Shown piece by piece: positions 9,349 through 18,518 of a DNA stretch of 64,000 bases. The stretch comes from Ch67 sp041395845 (GTDB lineage Bacteria; Pseudomonadota; Gammaproteobacteria; Pseudomonadales; Ketobacteraceae), in assembly GCA_041395845.1 (NCBI GenBank), contig JAWKZS010000011.1, positions 62,001 through 126,000 of the forward strand. Direction: 5' to 3'. A model generated the notes under the pieces. The model was not told the origin of the DNA, searched no databases, and was given only the letters and a program-made list of their open reading frames with translations. The position numbers were made by a program, and so were the translations under genes. Numbering within the stretch: the first letter of the stretch is position 1; the number at the start of each line of letters is the position of its first letter.

Positions 9349-10692
9349 GTGGCAGATCAGGACAAGAATGACAAACGCTTCAAGGCCACCACGCCCGGCA
9401 AGCGCTTCATGAAGCTGGCCGGCATGTCCGCCAGCATCGTGAAGAACGTAACCGCCAACAAGGTAATGGGCCTGTTTGCCGACGAAGAAAGCAAACAGAA
9501 ATCCCAGGAAAAGATGTACACCGACATCGGCCAGCAGATCGCCCAGACCCTGGGGGAAATGAAAGGCGCCGTCATGAAGGTGGGACAGATTGCCTCCCAG
9601 GTGAAGGACATGCTGCCCAAGGAAGTGGCCAGCGCCCTGGAAGTATTGCAAAAGGAATCCCCGCCCATGCCCTACGCCATGATCCGGCGCCAGCTGATCA
9701 AGGCCCTGGGGGATACGCCGGAAAACCTGTTTGCCCACTTCGACGAAACCCCGTTTGCTGCTGCCTCCATTGGCCAGGTTCATCGCGCCCGGACCAAGGA
9801 CGGCGTGGAATGCGTGGTGAAGATCCAGTACCCCGGCGTGAAAGAGTCCTGCGATTCCGACCTCAAGCACCTGAAACGCCTGCTCAAGCTGGCGGGCCTG
9901 GTCAAGGTGTCGCCGGAGGTGATGGACAAAGTGTTCGACGAAATCCGCACCATGCTGTACGAAGAACTCGATTACAAGCACGAAGCGGACAATCTGAAAC
10001 TGTTCAACGAATACTACCGGGATCATCCGTACATTCGCCTGCCCCAGCTGATCGAAGGCCTGTCATCGGAAACGGTGCTGACCCTGACGCTGGTGGAAGG
10101 CGACCGCCTGCAGGATGTGAAGCCGCCCAAGTACTCCCAGGACGTGATCAACCTGATCGGCTACCGGATTTTCGAAACCTTTGGGCGCCAGATCTACGAT
10201 CTGGGTGCGGTGCATTCCGATCCTCATCCAGGCAATTTCGCCTTCCGCCCGGATGGCACCATCATCATTTACGATTTCGGCGCGGTGAAAAAGATTCCAC
10301 CGGAAACCATCACCAAGCTGCGCCGGCTGGTGGAAGACGCCATTGCCGGCCGCATCGATACCATCGACCACCACATGCTGGAAATCGGTGTGCGCCAGCC
10401 AGGCGGCGAAGCGCCAGCGCCGGAGTTCTATCACGAGTGGATGGACATCGTGTTGCAGCCGTTCCAGAGTTACGACGAATACGATTTCGGCCACACCAAC
10501 ATGCACCGGCGTGCGCTGGGCAAGGTGAAACGGGACGGATTGAAATACGTGGGATCGTTCCAGCCATCGCCGGAAACGCTGGTGGTGAACCGGGTGATCA
10601 CCGGTCATTACTGGACCATGGTGGATCTCGGTGTGAAAGCATCGTTCAGGCCGTTGATCGATGAAATCGTGCTGAAGAAAACCGCGGCGTAG
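9349..10692 (+). CDS. ABC1/AarF-family atypical kinase (second copy)
   Basis: This 447-residue product starts with GTG at 9349 behind a GTGAGG ribosome-binding site. It shows KVGQ (near residue 80), AAASIGQVHRA, VVKIQYPGV, the ELDYKHEADN segment, HSDPHPGNF and IYDFGAVKK. These are the complete ABC1 signature with an AAAS loop that favours ADP over ATP in studied members. It is about as divergent from the first copy as separate subfamilies are. It probably assists lipid or quinone metabolism, but its substrate is unknown. Confidence 0.85.
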   Translation: MADQDKNDKRFKATTPGKRFMKLAGMSASIVKNVTANKVMGLFADEESKQKSQEKMYTDIGQQIAQTLGEMKGAVMKVGQIASQVKDMLPKEVASALEVLQKESPPMPYAMIRRQLIKALGDTPENLFAHFDETPFAAASIGQVHRARTKDGVECVVKIQYPGVKESCDSDLKHLKRLLKLAGLVKVSPEVMDKVFDEIRTMLYEELDYKHEADNLKLFNEYYRDHPYIRLPQLIEGLSSETVLTLTLVEGDRLQDVKPPKYSQDVINLIGYRIFETFGRQIYDLGAVHSDPHPGNFAFRPDGTIIIYDFGAVKKIPPETITKLRRLVEDAIAGRIDTIDHHMLEIGVRQPGGEAPAPEFYHEWMDIVLQPFQSYDEYDFGHTNMHRRALGKVKRDGLKYVGSFQPSPETLVVNRVITGHYWTMVDLGVKASFRPLIDEIVLKKTAA

Positions 10693-10721
10693 AAAAAGGC
10701 GCTGTCAGTTGGCAGCGCCTT
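10693..10721 (-). terminator. terminator shared by the ends of two convergent genes
   Basis: A 9-bp stem (AAGGCGCTG/CAGCGCCTT) is followed on the minus strand by T residues. It overlaps the 3' end of the minus-strand lipoprotein gene and begins one base after the kinase stop codon. Confidence 0.7.
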
Positions 10722-11238
10722 GCGAAAACTCCGCTTCCTCGTCCTCGTAATTCACCATGTCATCACTGATGATCTGGCCGCGATACCAGGTCATCGGTTT
10801 CAGCGTTACGTGAACCTGCTCCGGCTTGAGGCCATGCTGGGGCAACTTCTGCTGCATCTGCAACCGGCTCTTGCCTTCCACCACCGGGAATATCTGGCGG
10901 TCGATGGATTCGTATTCCAGGTGCGGAATCTCGATTTTCAGCATCACGTCCACATAGAACGTTGGCGGCATGTTGTCGCCTTTCACCTGCAACTGGGACG
11001 CCGCCACCAACACGGGGGTGAACATTTTCTCATTGATGCTGAACTGGTTTTCGGTGAGTTTGAAATCGAGACGGGGACGCCGCTCCAACGCCTGCAAACG
11101 CCCCTCGATCTGCTCAAACCGCTGCTGCTGTTCCGACTGCTGTACCAGGATGCTGTCAATCCGGTCATCCTTGCAACCCGCACTGGCGAACGCAAGCATC
11201 ACCATTACAGCGCCCCCGAACCAACGGATGCACTTCAT
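10705..11238 (-). CDS. putative lipoprotein of unknown function
   Basis: The 177-residue product begins MKCIRWFGGAVMVML and has a hydrophobic segment ending FASAGCKDD, a plausible though not ideal lipobox with Cys at about residue 22, followed by acidic residues. A short coiled-coil stretch (SEQQQRFEQIEGRLQALE) comes next, then a predicted beta-rich domain. ATG at 11238 has GGAG about ten bases upstream. It lies just downstream of mltC on the same strand, so it may be co-transcribed. No specific function is recognised. Confidence 0.65.
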   Translation of the reverse strand: MKCIRWFGGAVMVMLAFASAGCKDDRIDSILVQQSEQQQRFEQIEGRLQALERRPRLDFKLTENQFSINEKMFTPVLVAASQLQVKGDNMPPTFYVDVMLKIEIPHLEYESIDRQIFPVVEGKSRLQMQQKLPQHGLKPEQVHVTLKPMTWYRGQIISDDMVNYEDEEAEFSQGAAN

Positions 11239-11292
11239 GCCTGAGCTACTCCACATCGTGGCGTTGTGTTTGGAAGGGCAACCGAAACCGCG

Positions 11293-12546
11293 TCAGATCT
11301 TCGCGTAGTAGTTGCGCCGTTTGAGCACCTTGCTCACGTACTGCCGGGTTTCTTCGCTGGGTGCCGCCTTCACCAGTCTGTCGAGCACCTGCTCGGGCTT
11401 GAGACTGTTGATCACACTCACCGCTTCCTGGAAGCTGGGCTTGTCGATGAAGGCGCGGGCCACGCTGGAAGCACCGGCATTGTACGCAGCAATAGTGTAA
11501 TAGAGTCGGCTTTCCGGATTTTTGATGTCTTTCAAATAGTCGTAATACAACACGCTCAGGTAGGCCGCGCCGAGTTCGATATTGTGACGCGGGTTGTACA
11601 AATATTGCGGCGTCAACATGCGCGGCTTCTGTCCGAGCTTGGCGGCCGCATCACGCCCGGCGGTGCTGGGCACGATCTGCATCAGACCAAACGCGGGAAT
11701 ATGGGAACGGGCCAGCGGATTGAAATGGCTTTCCGTGTGGATGATGGCCATCACCACGTCTTCGGACAGCGCAAAACGTTCGGCGTTGCGATCAACCCAG
11801 GGCTTGTATTCGAGCACTTTCTTGCGAATCCGGTTGTCCGGCAGAGGCACCACATACGTGAGTTTCTTGCCGGTCTTCACCGGCACAGATGCCAGACTCG
11901 CCGACAGGGCCTGATAACGGATGCTGGAGTTGCGCATGAGCGACGCCGCCCGGGACCGGATATCCGCCGCCGATGGACGCTGGCTCGTGAACAATTCCTT
12001 CAGCACCAGTTCGGCACCGGTGTCCAGCGCGGCCGGCTGGGCGCCCAGTGAACTGGCAGCAGCATTGAGCGCTACCTGAATAGGATCCTGATCCAGCGCC
12101 TTCTGCACCGAGGTGGACAGGGTCTGCTCAAGCTCGCTCTGGACTTCCTTCGCCATGGCCGCAAAATCCAGCCGGCTGCCAGTGAAGACACCATCGATAC
12201 TGACTTCGATCTGGTTGCGCTCAAAATCCACCACGCGCTTGCGGGTGTAATCAGTGGAATAGGCCACCCAACGGGATTGGCTGCTGACTTCGGCATTGGG
12301 CCAGTGCTGGCGGATTTTCTGCTGCTCGCCCTGCAGCGCCTTCTGGTAGGCCACCGCCAGGGTACGCTGCTCCTGCTGCTCGGGTGTCAGGGCAACGGCC
12401 TTGCGCTCTTTCAACAGCGGACTGTCAGCCCGGTCATCACGCTCAATAACCCAGCCACCGCTGGCAAGCGAGCTGTTACTGATCAACAGCGTGGCGCACA
12501 ACACAGCACACCAACCGCGTACGTTCTGGATTTGAATCGACTTCAT
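11293..12546 (-). CDS. mltC: membrane-bound lytic murein transglycosylase C-like
   Basis: The product has about 417 residues. The N-terminal half is the MltC-specific domain (QSRWVAYSTDYTRKRVVDF), and the C-terminal half is an SLT domain with catalytic Glu in IIHTESHFNPLA, then IPAFGLMQIVP and the YYTIAAYNAG motif. It cleaves peptidoglycan in the periplasm. The signal region ends SSLASGG without a cysteine, so unlike E. coli MltC this protein does not look lipidated and may be soluble. The ATG at 12546 is preferred to a GTG at 12597 because the signal peptide then starts at the N terminus. Confidence 0.88.
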   Translation of the reverse strand: MKSIQIQNVRGWCAVLCATLLISNSSLASGGWVIERDDRADSPLLKERKAVALTPEQQEQRTLAVAYQKALQGEQQKIRQHWPNAEVSSQSRWVAYSTDYTRKRVVDFERNQIEVSIDGVFTGSRLDFAAMAKEVQSELEQTLSTSVQKALDQDPIQVALNAAASSLGAQPAALDTGAELVLKELFTSQRPSAADIRSRAASLMRNSSIRYQALSASLASVPVKTGKKLTYVVPLPDNRIRKKVLEYKPWVDRNAERFALSEDVVMAIIHTESHFNPLARSHIPAFGLMQIVPSTAGRDAAAKLGQKPRMLTPQYLYNPRHNIELGAAYLSVLYYDYLKDIKNPESRLYYTIAAYNAGASSVARAFIDKPSFQEAVSVINSLKPEQVLDRLVKAAPSEETRQYVSKVLKRRNYYAKI

Positions 12547-12742
12547 CACGCCGCCCGTACTTCCTTTCCCAGAGTCTTTAATTGTGATTTTTTTCACATT
12601 ATGCCAAAAGACCGATCAAAATTTGCTCAGGATTTATGCTTTGTCGCTGTAGCTTTTGCGAGGCTTATAACGCGCCGCCGCAGCAAGAGGCACCCGATGT
12701 GAGCAAGCACCCACTTATCTGTTGGCTTTTTGTAATCGAACT

Positions 12743-13012
12743 TCAGCGCCGGTCGAACCACTGCTCTGCCAGCACTGGCGCTTCATCCAGATACATGAAC
12801 GAAACGAAGGTGGTGAAAAGCCCCACCACTACTACCCAATGCAACACCGGCATCAGCAGCATGGCCCCGCAGGCGACCAGCCAGAACTGCCTGACCACTT
12901 CGCGCCGCTGGCGGTATTCCCGCGTCAACATGCGACCAAGGGGATGGGAGGGATCAGCCCTGACCTGCTCTGCCGGCACCAGCATTCGCATGATTCGTTC
13001 GACGGTACGCAT
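12743..13012 (-). CDS. small membrane protein of unknown function
   Basis: The 89-residue product starts MRTVERIMRM, preceded by GGGGA, and has a basic middle (REYRQRREVVRQ). One long or two short membrane segments span FWLVACGAMLLMPVLHWVVV and the following VGLFTTFVSFMYL. A longer frame up to 13102 exists but lacks a ribosome-binding site. It is divergent from the MORN-repeat gene. No family is recognised. Confidence 0.55.
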   Translation of the reverse strand: MRTVERIMRMLVPAEQVRADPSHPLGRMLTREYRQRREVVRQFWLVACGAMLLMPVLHWVVVVGLFTTFVSFMYLDEAPVLAEQWFDRR

Positions 13013-13189
13013 CCTGACATCCCCGTTTCTGACCACTGTACCGAACAGTATAGGCGCCATTACCGAACAGCAATTGAATGATTTCCAGAAATTTGAAATC
13101 ATCCGGGTTCATATCAAAAACCGCCGTCAAAACCACAAAAACACAGCAACGAACGGCGCCAATCCGACTACAGCATGGGTGGGGAAATC

Positions 13190-14707
13190 ATGCGGACACT
13201 CCTTTCAATTTCAGTCTGTTGTGGACTTTTGCTCACGCCAGTACTCAATATCAGCGCCGAACCGATTGATCACGAAAAATTCCAGTCCCGACAGCAGGTG
13301 TTAATCGAAAAGCGCCATCAGACCTGGCCCGACGGCCGCATCTACGATGGCGAATGGATGAACGAACAGCCGCACGGCCAGGGCATGCTGACCTACGCGG
13401 ACGGCGGCCAATATTGGGGTTGCTTCGTGCGCGGCAAGCGCCAGGGCGAAGGCCTGATGAAGTTCGTCAACGGTGACGAATATGAAGGCAGCTGGTTCGA
13501 TGATCAGCCCCACGGCCAGGGTAACCTGCTGCTGGCGACGGGCGGCCGCTACGAGGGCGAATTCAGCCAAGGCAAACCGGCCGGCAAAGGCCGCAAATCC
13601 TACCCGGATGGCACCTACTACGACGGCCAATGGAAGCAGGGAATCCCCCACGGCTTTGGCCGGCTGACGTTCGCTGATGGTGGCGCCTACGAAGGCCAGT
13701 TCGACAAAGGCAAACCCCATGGCCGCGGGCTCTACTTCTTCGTCAACGGGGATCTGTACGAGGGGGACTGGCACCAGGGCCAGCAACGGGGCCTGGGGCG
13801 TTTTGACTACGCGACCGGTGGCTCCTACGAAGGTGATGTCCTGAATGGCAAGCGTCACGGCCATGGCGTGCTGACAACAGCACTGGGACAGCGCTTTGAA
13901 GGACGCTTCGTCAACAATGAACCCGATGGCGCCGGCCAGTGTGGCACGCTCAGAGAAATGTCGCACTGCCGTTACCAGGCTGGCAAACGGGTGGCAGACC
14001 CTGTCACCGTGGTGGCTGCTGCGACACCTGCTCCGGCGGCTCCCGCCGTGGCCAAGCCCGCAACGGCACCGGTGCTGCTCGCAGCTGCCACTGTGACCAC
14101 TGCTGCCACCCGGACCGCAACCGATGCCGCCGCGCCACTGGTAGCAGCCACGCCGGCCGATACCACGCCAGCGCAACCGGTGACACCTGCACGAACCGCG
14201 GTCAAATCCGCCATTCCGGCAGTAGCGTCGCCGTCGAAAGCAGCCACGTTCACGCAAACGGTCTCCCAGGCCAAACAGGAATGGAAGAAGCGCGCCCTCG
14301 CCGACCTCGATCCTACGGACAGTGATATCGATTTCAATAATCAGGGCGCGCTGGCCAGCTTACGTGCGCTGAAAGGGCGTGTCTGGTTCAATCGCAAATC
14401 TTCCCTGTTCCAGGACAACCTTGAAATCGTGTCACAGCACGGCTCCACCCAGATGCGCCTGCTCATCGAAGACTACAAGGGGCCGGGACAATATGCTGTC
14501 AGTCGCGTGGTGGTGACATCGCCTCAGCAAAGCTTCTCCACCCAGGGCGATGAACCGGGTACTGTGCGCATCGTCGCTGACAACGACGGCTGGATCAGCG
14601 GCGAGTTCAGTTTCAGGGCAGCCAGCGAAAGCGGCACGCCCGTTGTTGTAAAGGATGGCGTGTTCCGCATCAGCGCTGCGTCCGAGCGCCCCAGCTTTTT
14701 GCGCTGA
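13190..14707 (+). CDS. secreted MORN-repeat protein
   Basis: The product has 505 residues from ATG at 13190, which follows GGGG. A signal peptide (MRTLLSISVCCGLLLTP, cleaved near ISA-EP) is followed by nine consecutive 23-residue MORN repeats (pattern YEGxWxxGxPHGxGxxxxxxGxx, residues about 52-260). An Ala/Pro/Thr-rich linker (about 270-370) and a C-terminal globular domain of about 130 residues follow. MORN repeats form extended beta-sheets and are often found in membrane-associated scaffolds. Periplasmic or surface location is inferred from the signal peptide. The role is unknown. Confidence 0.85.
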   Translation: MRTLLSISVCCGLLLTPVLNISAEPIDHEKFQSRQQVLIEKRHQTWPDGRIYDGEWMNEQPHGQGMLTYADGGQYWGCFVRGKRQGEGLMKFVNGDEYEGSWFDDQPHGQGNLLLATGGRYEGEFSQGKPAGKGRKSYPDGTYYDGQWKQGIPHGFGRLTFADGGAYEGQFDKGKPHGRGLYFFVNGDLYEGDWHQGQQRGLGRFDYATGGSYEGDVLNGKRHGHGVLTTALGQRFEGRFVNNEPDGAGQCGTLREMSHCRYQAGKRVADPVTVVAAATPAPAAPAVAKPATAPVLLAAATVTTAATRTATDAAAPLVAATPADTTPAQPVTPARTAVKSAIPAVASPSKAATFTQTVSQAKQEWKKRALADLDPTDSDIDFNNQGALASLRALKGRVWFNRKSSLFQDNLEIVSQHGSTQMRLLIEDYKGPGQYAVSRVVVTSPQQSFSTQGDEPGTVRIVADNDGWISGEFSFRAASESGTPVVVKDGVFRISAASERPSFLR

Positions 14708-14729
14708 TCCATCACCACTGCGCACCAAC

Positions 14730-14762
14730 AAAAAAGGCGCTGCCATTTCGCAGCGCCTTTTT
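14730..14762. terminator. bidirectional terminator between MORN gene and wax-ester operon
   Basis: An 8-bp stem (GGCGCTGC/GCAGCGCC) with a six-base loop is flanked by A and T runs. It serves the MORN-repeat gene on the plus strand and the fatty acyl-CoA reductase gene on the minus strand. Confidence 0.88.
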
Positions 14763-14785
14763 CATTCCCGAGGGGGCCCTGGTAA

Positions 14786-16771
14786 TTACCAGTGCACACC
14801 TCGCATCAGGTAGGCAAAGGCCATCTGCTCGGGTGAAACCACCGGTGCGGCATCGTCCTTCTTGCCCTGCGCCGCAGCGGAATCCGGGAACATCCGGAAA
14901 CCGGTGTTGATGACGATTTCCGCCAGCTTCGGCGCCAACGCGTGCACCACCTGTCCAAACACACCCAGCTTGGTGGCAATGCGCTTGCCCCGGTAGATCA
15001 GTGCTTCACCCACCATGTCAGCTGCCTCTTCCGGACTGATGGTCGGCACGTTTTCGTAGATCTTGGTCGGCGCGATCATCGGCGTCCGCACCAGCGGCAT
15101 GTTGATGGTCGAGAAGTGGATGTTGCGATCGGAAAACTCCGACGCTGCGCAGCGCGAGAACGCATCCAGCGCCGACTTCGATGCCACGTAGGCACTGAAA
15201 CGCGCCGGATAGGTCAGCGTACCGATGGAGGAAATGTTGATGACATGGCCACCACCGTTCTGCTCCATCACCGGCAGGAAATTCATGATCAACCGCAGCG
15301 CGCCGAAATAGTTCAGCTGCATGGTACGCTCGAAATCGTGAAAACGATCATAGGACAGCGAGATAGAACGACGGATCGAACGGCCTGCGTTATTGATCAA
15401 CACGTCTACCTTGCCGAAATCTTCCAGCACCTGCCTGGCAAAACGGTCGCAGTCTTCCACGTTGGCAATATCAACGCTGTAGCTGTAAGCCTCGCCGCCA
15501 CTGGCCGCAATTTCCGCCTTGGTTTCCTCGAGTTTTTCCGGCGTACGTGCCGCCAGAATCACCTTGGCACCGGCTGCCGCCAGCTTCAGCGCCGTGGCTT
15601 TACCGATACCGGAAGAGGCACCAGTGACCACCACTACCTTGCCGCCGACACGACCTTCCAGCGTGCGGTCGATAAACAGTTCGGGATCCAGATTGCGCTC
15701 CCAGTAATCCCACAGCCGCCAGGCATAGGTATCCAGACGTGGACAGCTGATGCCAGAACCGTCCAGCGCCTTGCGTGCATCGCGGTTATCAAACTTGGTG
15801 TGATATTTGGTGAACTTCAGCACCGCGCGCGGAATACCCAGATCATCCAGCACTGTGGTGGTGAAACGACGCACCGGCGGCAGGGTTCCCAATGTCTGCT
15901 TGAAGAACGGCGGCAGGAAATTGAACATGCGGGTATCGATGCGCATGGTCATCTGCGGTGCGTGGCCGGCGCGGGCAAAAATGTTCAGCACCTCGCCCAC
16001 CTTGTAGTGGTCGGTATCAGTCAGGTGGAAGCACTGGCCGTTGAGACCATCCTTGTGCGCCAGGTAGTCCATCGCATCGGCGACGTAGTCCACCGGCACG
16101 ATGTTGAAACGGCCGCCCTCAATACCCACCACCGGCATCCACGGCGGCAACAGCTTGCGCAGACGCTTGATCAGGGTGAAGAAATAGTAAGGACCGTCGA
16201 TCTTGTCGATTTCGCCGGTGCGGGAATGGCCAACCACCATGGAAGGACGGTAGATGCGCCAGGGCACCTTGCACTCGCGGCGCACCAGTTTTTCCGATTC
16301 GTGCTTGGTACGCAGGTAGGCATCATCGAGTTTTTCCGCTTCTTCGAACATGTCTTCACGGAAGATGCCGGGATACATGCCCGCAGCAGCGATGGAACTG
16401 ACATGCTGGAAGCAACCGGCTGCCATCGCTTCGGCAGCTTTCACCGCATTGCGGGTGCCTTCGATATTGGCCTTGACCTGGGCTTCTTCCGGCGCACTCA
16501 AATCATAGATCGCTGCCAGATGGAAGAAGTGTTTGATCTTGCCTTTGAGCTGGGCCATGTCGTTGTCGCTGATGCCCAACTTCGGCTGGGTCAGATCACC
16601 GACCACCGGCACGATGCGGCCTTCACGATCACCGACCTTGTGCTTCAGTTCATCGATTTTGCCCAGGGACGATTCACGCACCAGCACATAGATGCTTCCC
16701 TGACGCTTGAGCAGGTTTTCCAGCAGAAAACGCCCGATAAAACCTGTTGCTCCTGTTACAAAATAACTCAT
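14786..16771 (-). CDS. fatty acyl-CoA reductase, alcohol-forming, two-domain
   Basis: This 661-residue enzyme is predicted to reduce fatty acyl-CoA through the aldehyde to the fatty alcohol with NADPH. Its N-terminal half is a male-sterility-type extended SDR (TGATGFIG at 6-13, Y152xxxK156). Its C-terminal half is a classical SDR (TGASSGIG at 383-390, NNAG at 460-463, S515, Y528xxxK532). Length, domain order and long stretches such as RSIRRSIS and FERTMQLNYFG match the Marinobacter FAR enzyme. It is the second gene of an operon, 73 bases behind the wax ester synthase gene, which would esterify the alcohol it makes. ATG at 16771 follows a GAGGAGAT ribosome-binding site. Confidence 0.92.
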   Translation of the reverse strand: MSYFVTGATGFIGRFLLENLLKRQGSIYVLVRESSLGKIDELKHKVGDREGRIVPVVGDLTQPKLGISDNDMAQLKGKIKHFFHLAAIYDLSAPEEAQVKANIEGTRNAVKAAEAMAAGCFQHVSSIAAAGMYPGIFREDMFEEAEKLDDAYLRTKHESEKLVRRECKVPWRIYRPSMVVGHSRTGEIDKIDGPYYFFTLIKRLRKLLPPWMPVVGIEGGRFNIVPVDYVADAMDYLAHKDGLNGQCFHLTDTDHYKVGEVLNIFARAGHAPQMTMRIDTRMFNFLPPFFKQTLGTLPPVRRFTTTVLDDLGIPRAVLKFTKYHTKFDNRDARKALDGSGISCPRLDTYAWRLWDYWERNLDPELFIDRTLEGRVGGKVVVVTGASSGIGKATALKLAAAGAKVILAARTPEKLEETKAEIAASGGEAYSYSVDIANVEDCDRFARQVLEDFGKVDVLINNAGRSIRRSISLSYDRFHDFERTMQLNYFGALRLIMNFLPVMEQNGGGHVINISSIGTLTYPARFSAYVASKSALDAFSRCAASEFSDRNIHFSTINMPLVRTPMIAPTKIYENVPTISPEEAADMVGEALIYRGKRIATKLGVFGQVVHALAPKLAEIVINTGFRMFPDSAAAQGKKDDAAPVVSPEQMAFAYLMRGVHW

Positions 16772-16844
16772 GTCGATCTCCTCATCGTTCCCTTTACAGA
16801 CAAAACATTACAGACAAACCAAATTCAAACTGACGAAACAGAAC

Positions 16845-18215
16845 TTACGCTTGCGACAACTGGCCGGAAAACGCCGATACTCCCAATACCTGGCGCTTGA
16901 TGTCGGAAAATTCCGCCACGAAATCATCGATCATGGCTTGCGGCTCCGGCACCAGCGCCGCATCCGCCACAAACCCGAATTCCACCTTGTTGTCGTAACT
17001 CAAAATGCTCACCCCGATCCCGATACCGCCAGACTGCGGCACCCAGAACATCGGCTTGGCGAGTTTTTTACCTTTCAGATAGACCGGCTCGGAAGGGCCC
17101 GGCACATTGGTCATCACCGCCGAGGCCTTGCTGGAAAAGAAATCCAGAAAGAATTTTTCCACCGGCTTGGGGAAGAAACCGAGAATCCCGAGCACGTGGT
17201 AACTCATCACCGCCTGCACACCACTTTTCAGACTAGCCATATTGCGGCGGACTGCACGGATGCGGCGCTCCACCGTGGGCTCCCCCACTGGCAGTGCCAG
17301 ATAAACGAGACCAAACCGGTTACCCAATTCCAGCGCTTCTTCCAGCGGACGCAGGTTGACCGGCACGGTGGCGCGCAGATGTACGCCGTTGACCGGCTCG
17401 CCAATGCGCTCCAGATAGCGGCGCAGACTGCCTGCCACACAGCCCAGAATCACATCATTCACGGTGCAGCCCATGGCTTTGCCCACGGCTTTCACGTCCT
17501 CAACCGGCAGGGATGGCGCCCAACCGACCTGCTTCTGCGGAGTCAGCGCACGCTTGTACGCTGTCTTGGAGTCCGGACGCGCCAGCACCACCCGCAGCGC
17601 CTCGAACATCCAGGCCGCCGAGAAGACGGTGTAGAACCCCACCGATGTCGCCGCAAACGTCAATCGGTGCAACAGCGCATCAGAGCGCGGCTGGCGACGC
17701 TTTACCTTGAATTTGGCTGCCGGGGAACTGTGCAGCACAGACTTGTCGGCAATCGAATCCAGCACGGAAATAAGCGCAATGCCGTCAGCATAGCTGTGAT
17801 GAACTTTCACCATCACGGCAGTGCCGCTCTTGTAACGGGGGACAAAAAAGAAGCGCCAGAGAGGCTTGTCGTGATCCAACCCTTCCGGCACCCGCGCACT
17901 GATCGCCGCACGCAGGTCGCTGTCCGAGCAGGTTTCTGGCAACTGATCCAGCGTCGACAGGTGATAGTCCATATCGAACGCCGGCATTTCTTCCCAGAAA
18001 TATTGATTACCTTCGGACACCGGACGCTGACGAAACCGCTTGTGTCTGGCCAGCAGACGCTCTTCCAGGATGGACTGGAAATCGGCGCGGGACATGGGCT
18101 CTTCAAACACCAGCAACCCATTGATCACCATCAGATTCTCGGCGGAATCCATGCGCAGCCATGCCGTATCCACGACATTCATCGGCTCTCTTGCCATTTG
18201 ATTGTTTGACCTCAT
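16845..18215 (-). CDS. wax ester synthase / diacylglycerol acyltransferase (WS/DGAT)
   Basis: The 456-residue product esterifies fatty alcohols, and often diacylglycerol, with acyl-CoA. The catalytic motif HHxxxDG is at 139-145 (HHSYADG). VPVNLRP, the LGNRFG segment and the NVPGP motif of the C-terminal domain are also present. It would act at the inner face of the membrane where storage droplets form. ATG at 18215 has AAGGGA eight bases upstream; an ATG six codons later is possible. It is the first gene of the operon and is preceded by a good promoter with a FabR-type operator across the transcription start. Confidence 0.92.
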   Translation of the reverse strand: MRSNNQMAREPMNVVDTAWLRMDSAENLMVINGLLVFEEPMSRADFQSILEERLLARHKRFRQRPVSEGNQYFWEEMPAFDMDYHLSTLDQLPETCSDSDLRAAISARVPEGLDHDKPLWRFFFVPRYKSGTAVMVKVHHSYADGIALISVLDSIADKSVLHSSPAAKFKVKRRQPRSDALLHRLTFAATSVGFYTVFSAAWMFEALRVVLARPDSKTAYKRALTPQKQVGWAPSLPVEDVKAVGKAMGCTVNDVILGCVAGSLRRYLERIGEPVNGVHLRATVPVNLRPLEEALELGNRFGLVYLALPVGEPTVERRIRAVRRNMASLKSGVQAVMSYHVLGILGFFPKPVEKFFLDFFSSKASAVMTNVPGPSEPVYLKGKKLAKPMFWVPQSGGIGIGVSILSYDNKVEFGFVADAALVPEPQAMIDDFVAEFSDIKRQVLGVSAFSGQLSQA

Positions 18216-18282
18216 AAAAGCATTCCCTTAGCCCGTTTGTGGTCACTACCGGAGCATTGCCACAGGGTAATAATTCGCCTTT

Positions 18283-18302
18283 TGGCGTACAAGTGTTCGC
18301 CA
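18283..18302. promoter_or_regulatory. FabR/DesT-type operator in the wax-ester promoter
   Basis: The 20-base near-palindrome TGGCGTACAAGTGTTCGCCA has the same core as the known FabR site of E. coli (AGCGTACACGTGTTCGCT), differing at 3 of 18 positions. It lies directly downstream of the predicted -10 element of the wax operon, where a bound repressor would block initiation. The fabR-like gene is next to it. Binding is inferred. Confidence 0.75.
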
Positions 18303-18329
18303 TATTACCCATGGATTCGGCAATTGCAA
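18302..18329 (-). promoter_or_regulatory. sigma-70 promoter of the WS/DGAT-FAR operon
   Basis: On the minus strand, TTGCAA (18324-18329) and TAATAT (18302-18307) are separated by 16 bases. The start point would fall inside the FabR-type palindrome, leaving a leader of about 80 bases. Confidence 0.6.
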
Positions 18330-18410
18330 GCCCTTCGCTGCTGAATCCTGCGAAAAACCACGCAAAAATGGCAATTTTCACCCAATTCGAATAATGACTT
18401 CATATTCACG

Positions 18411-18438
18411 TTGAAAATTGAGCTAACAAATGTACACT
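18411..18438 (+). promoter_or_regulatory. promoter and possible second weak operator of the fabR-like gene
   Basis: TTGAAA (18411-18416) and TACACT (18433-18438) are spaced by 16 bases. The sequence at 18421-18438 (AGCTAACAAATGTACACT) agrees with the E. coli FabR site at 12 of 18 positions and covers the -10, so autoregulation is possible. Confidence 0.4.
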
Positions 18439-18518
18439 TCTACGCATGCAGGAAGCATGATTACCTTACGACACCCTTTCCCAAGGATAGTGCAGCCCCT
18501 GGAATTCACCCGCAGACC

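Noticed and set aside
14942..16900. Plus-strand open frame of 652 codons opposite the fatty acyl-CoA reductase gene
   Set aside because: It is the mirror of a well-recognised gene, and the His-rich product has no family resemblance.
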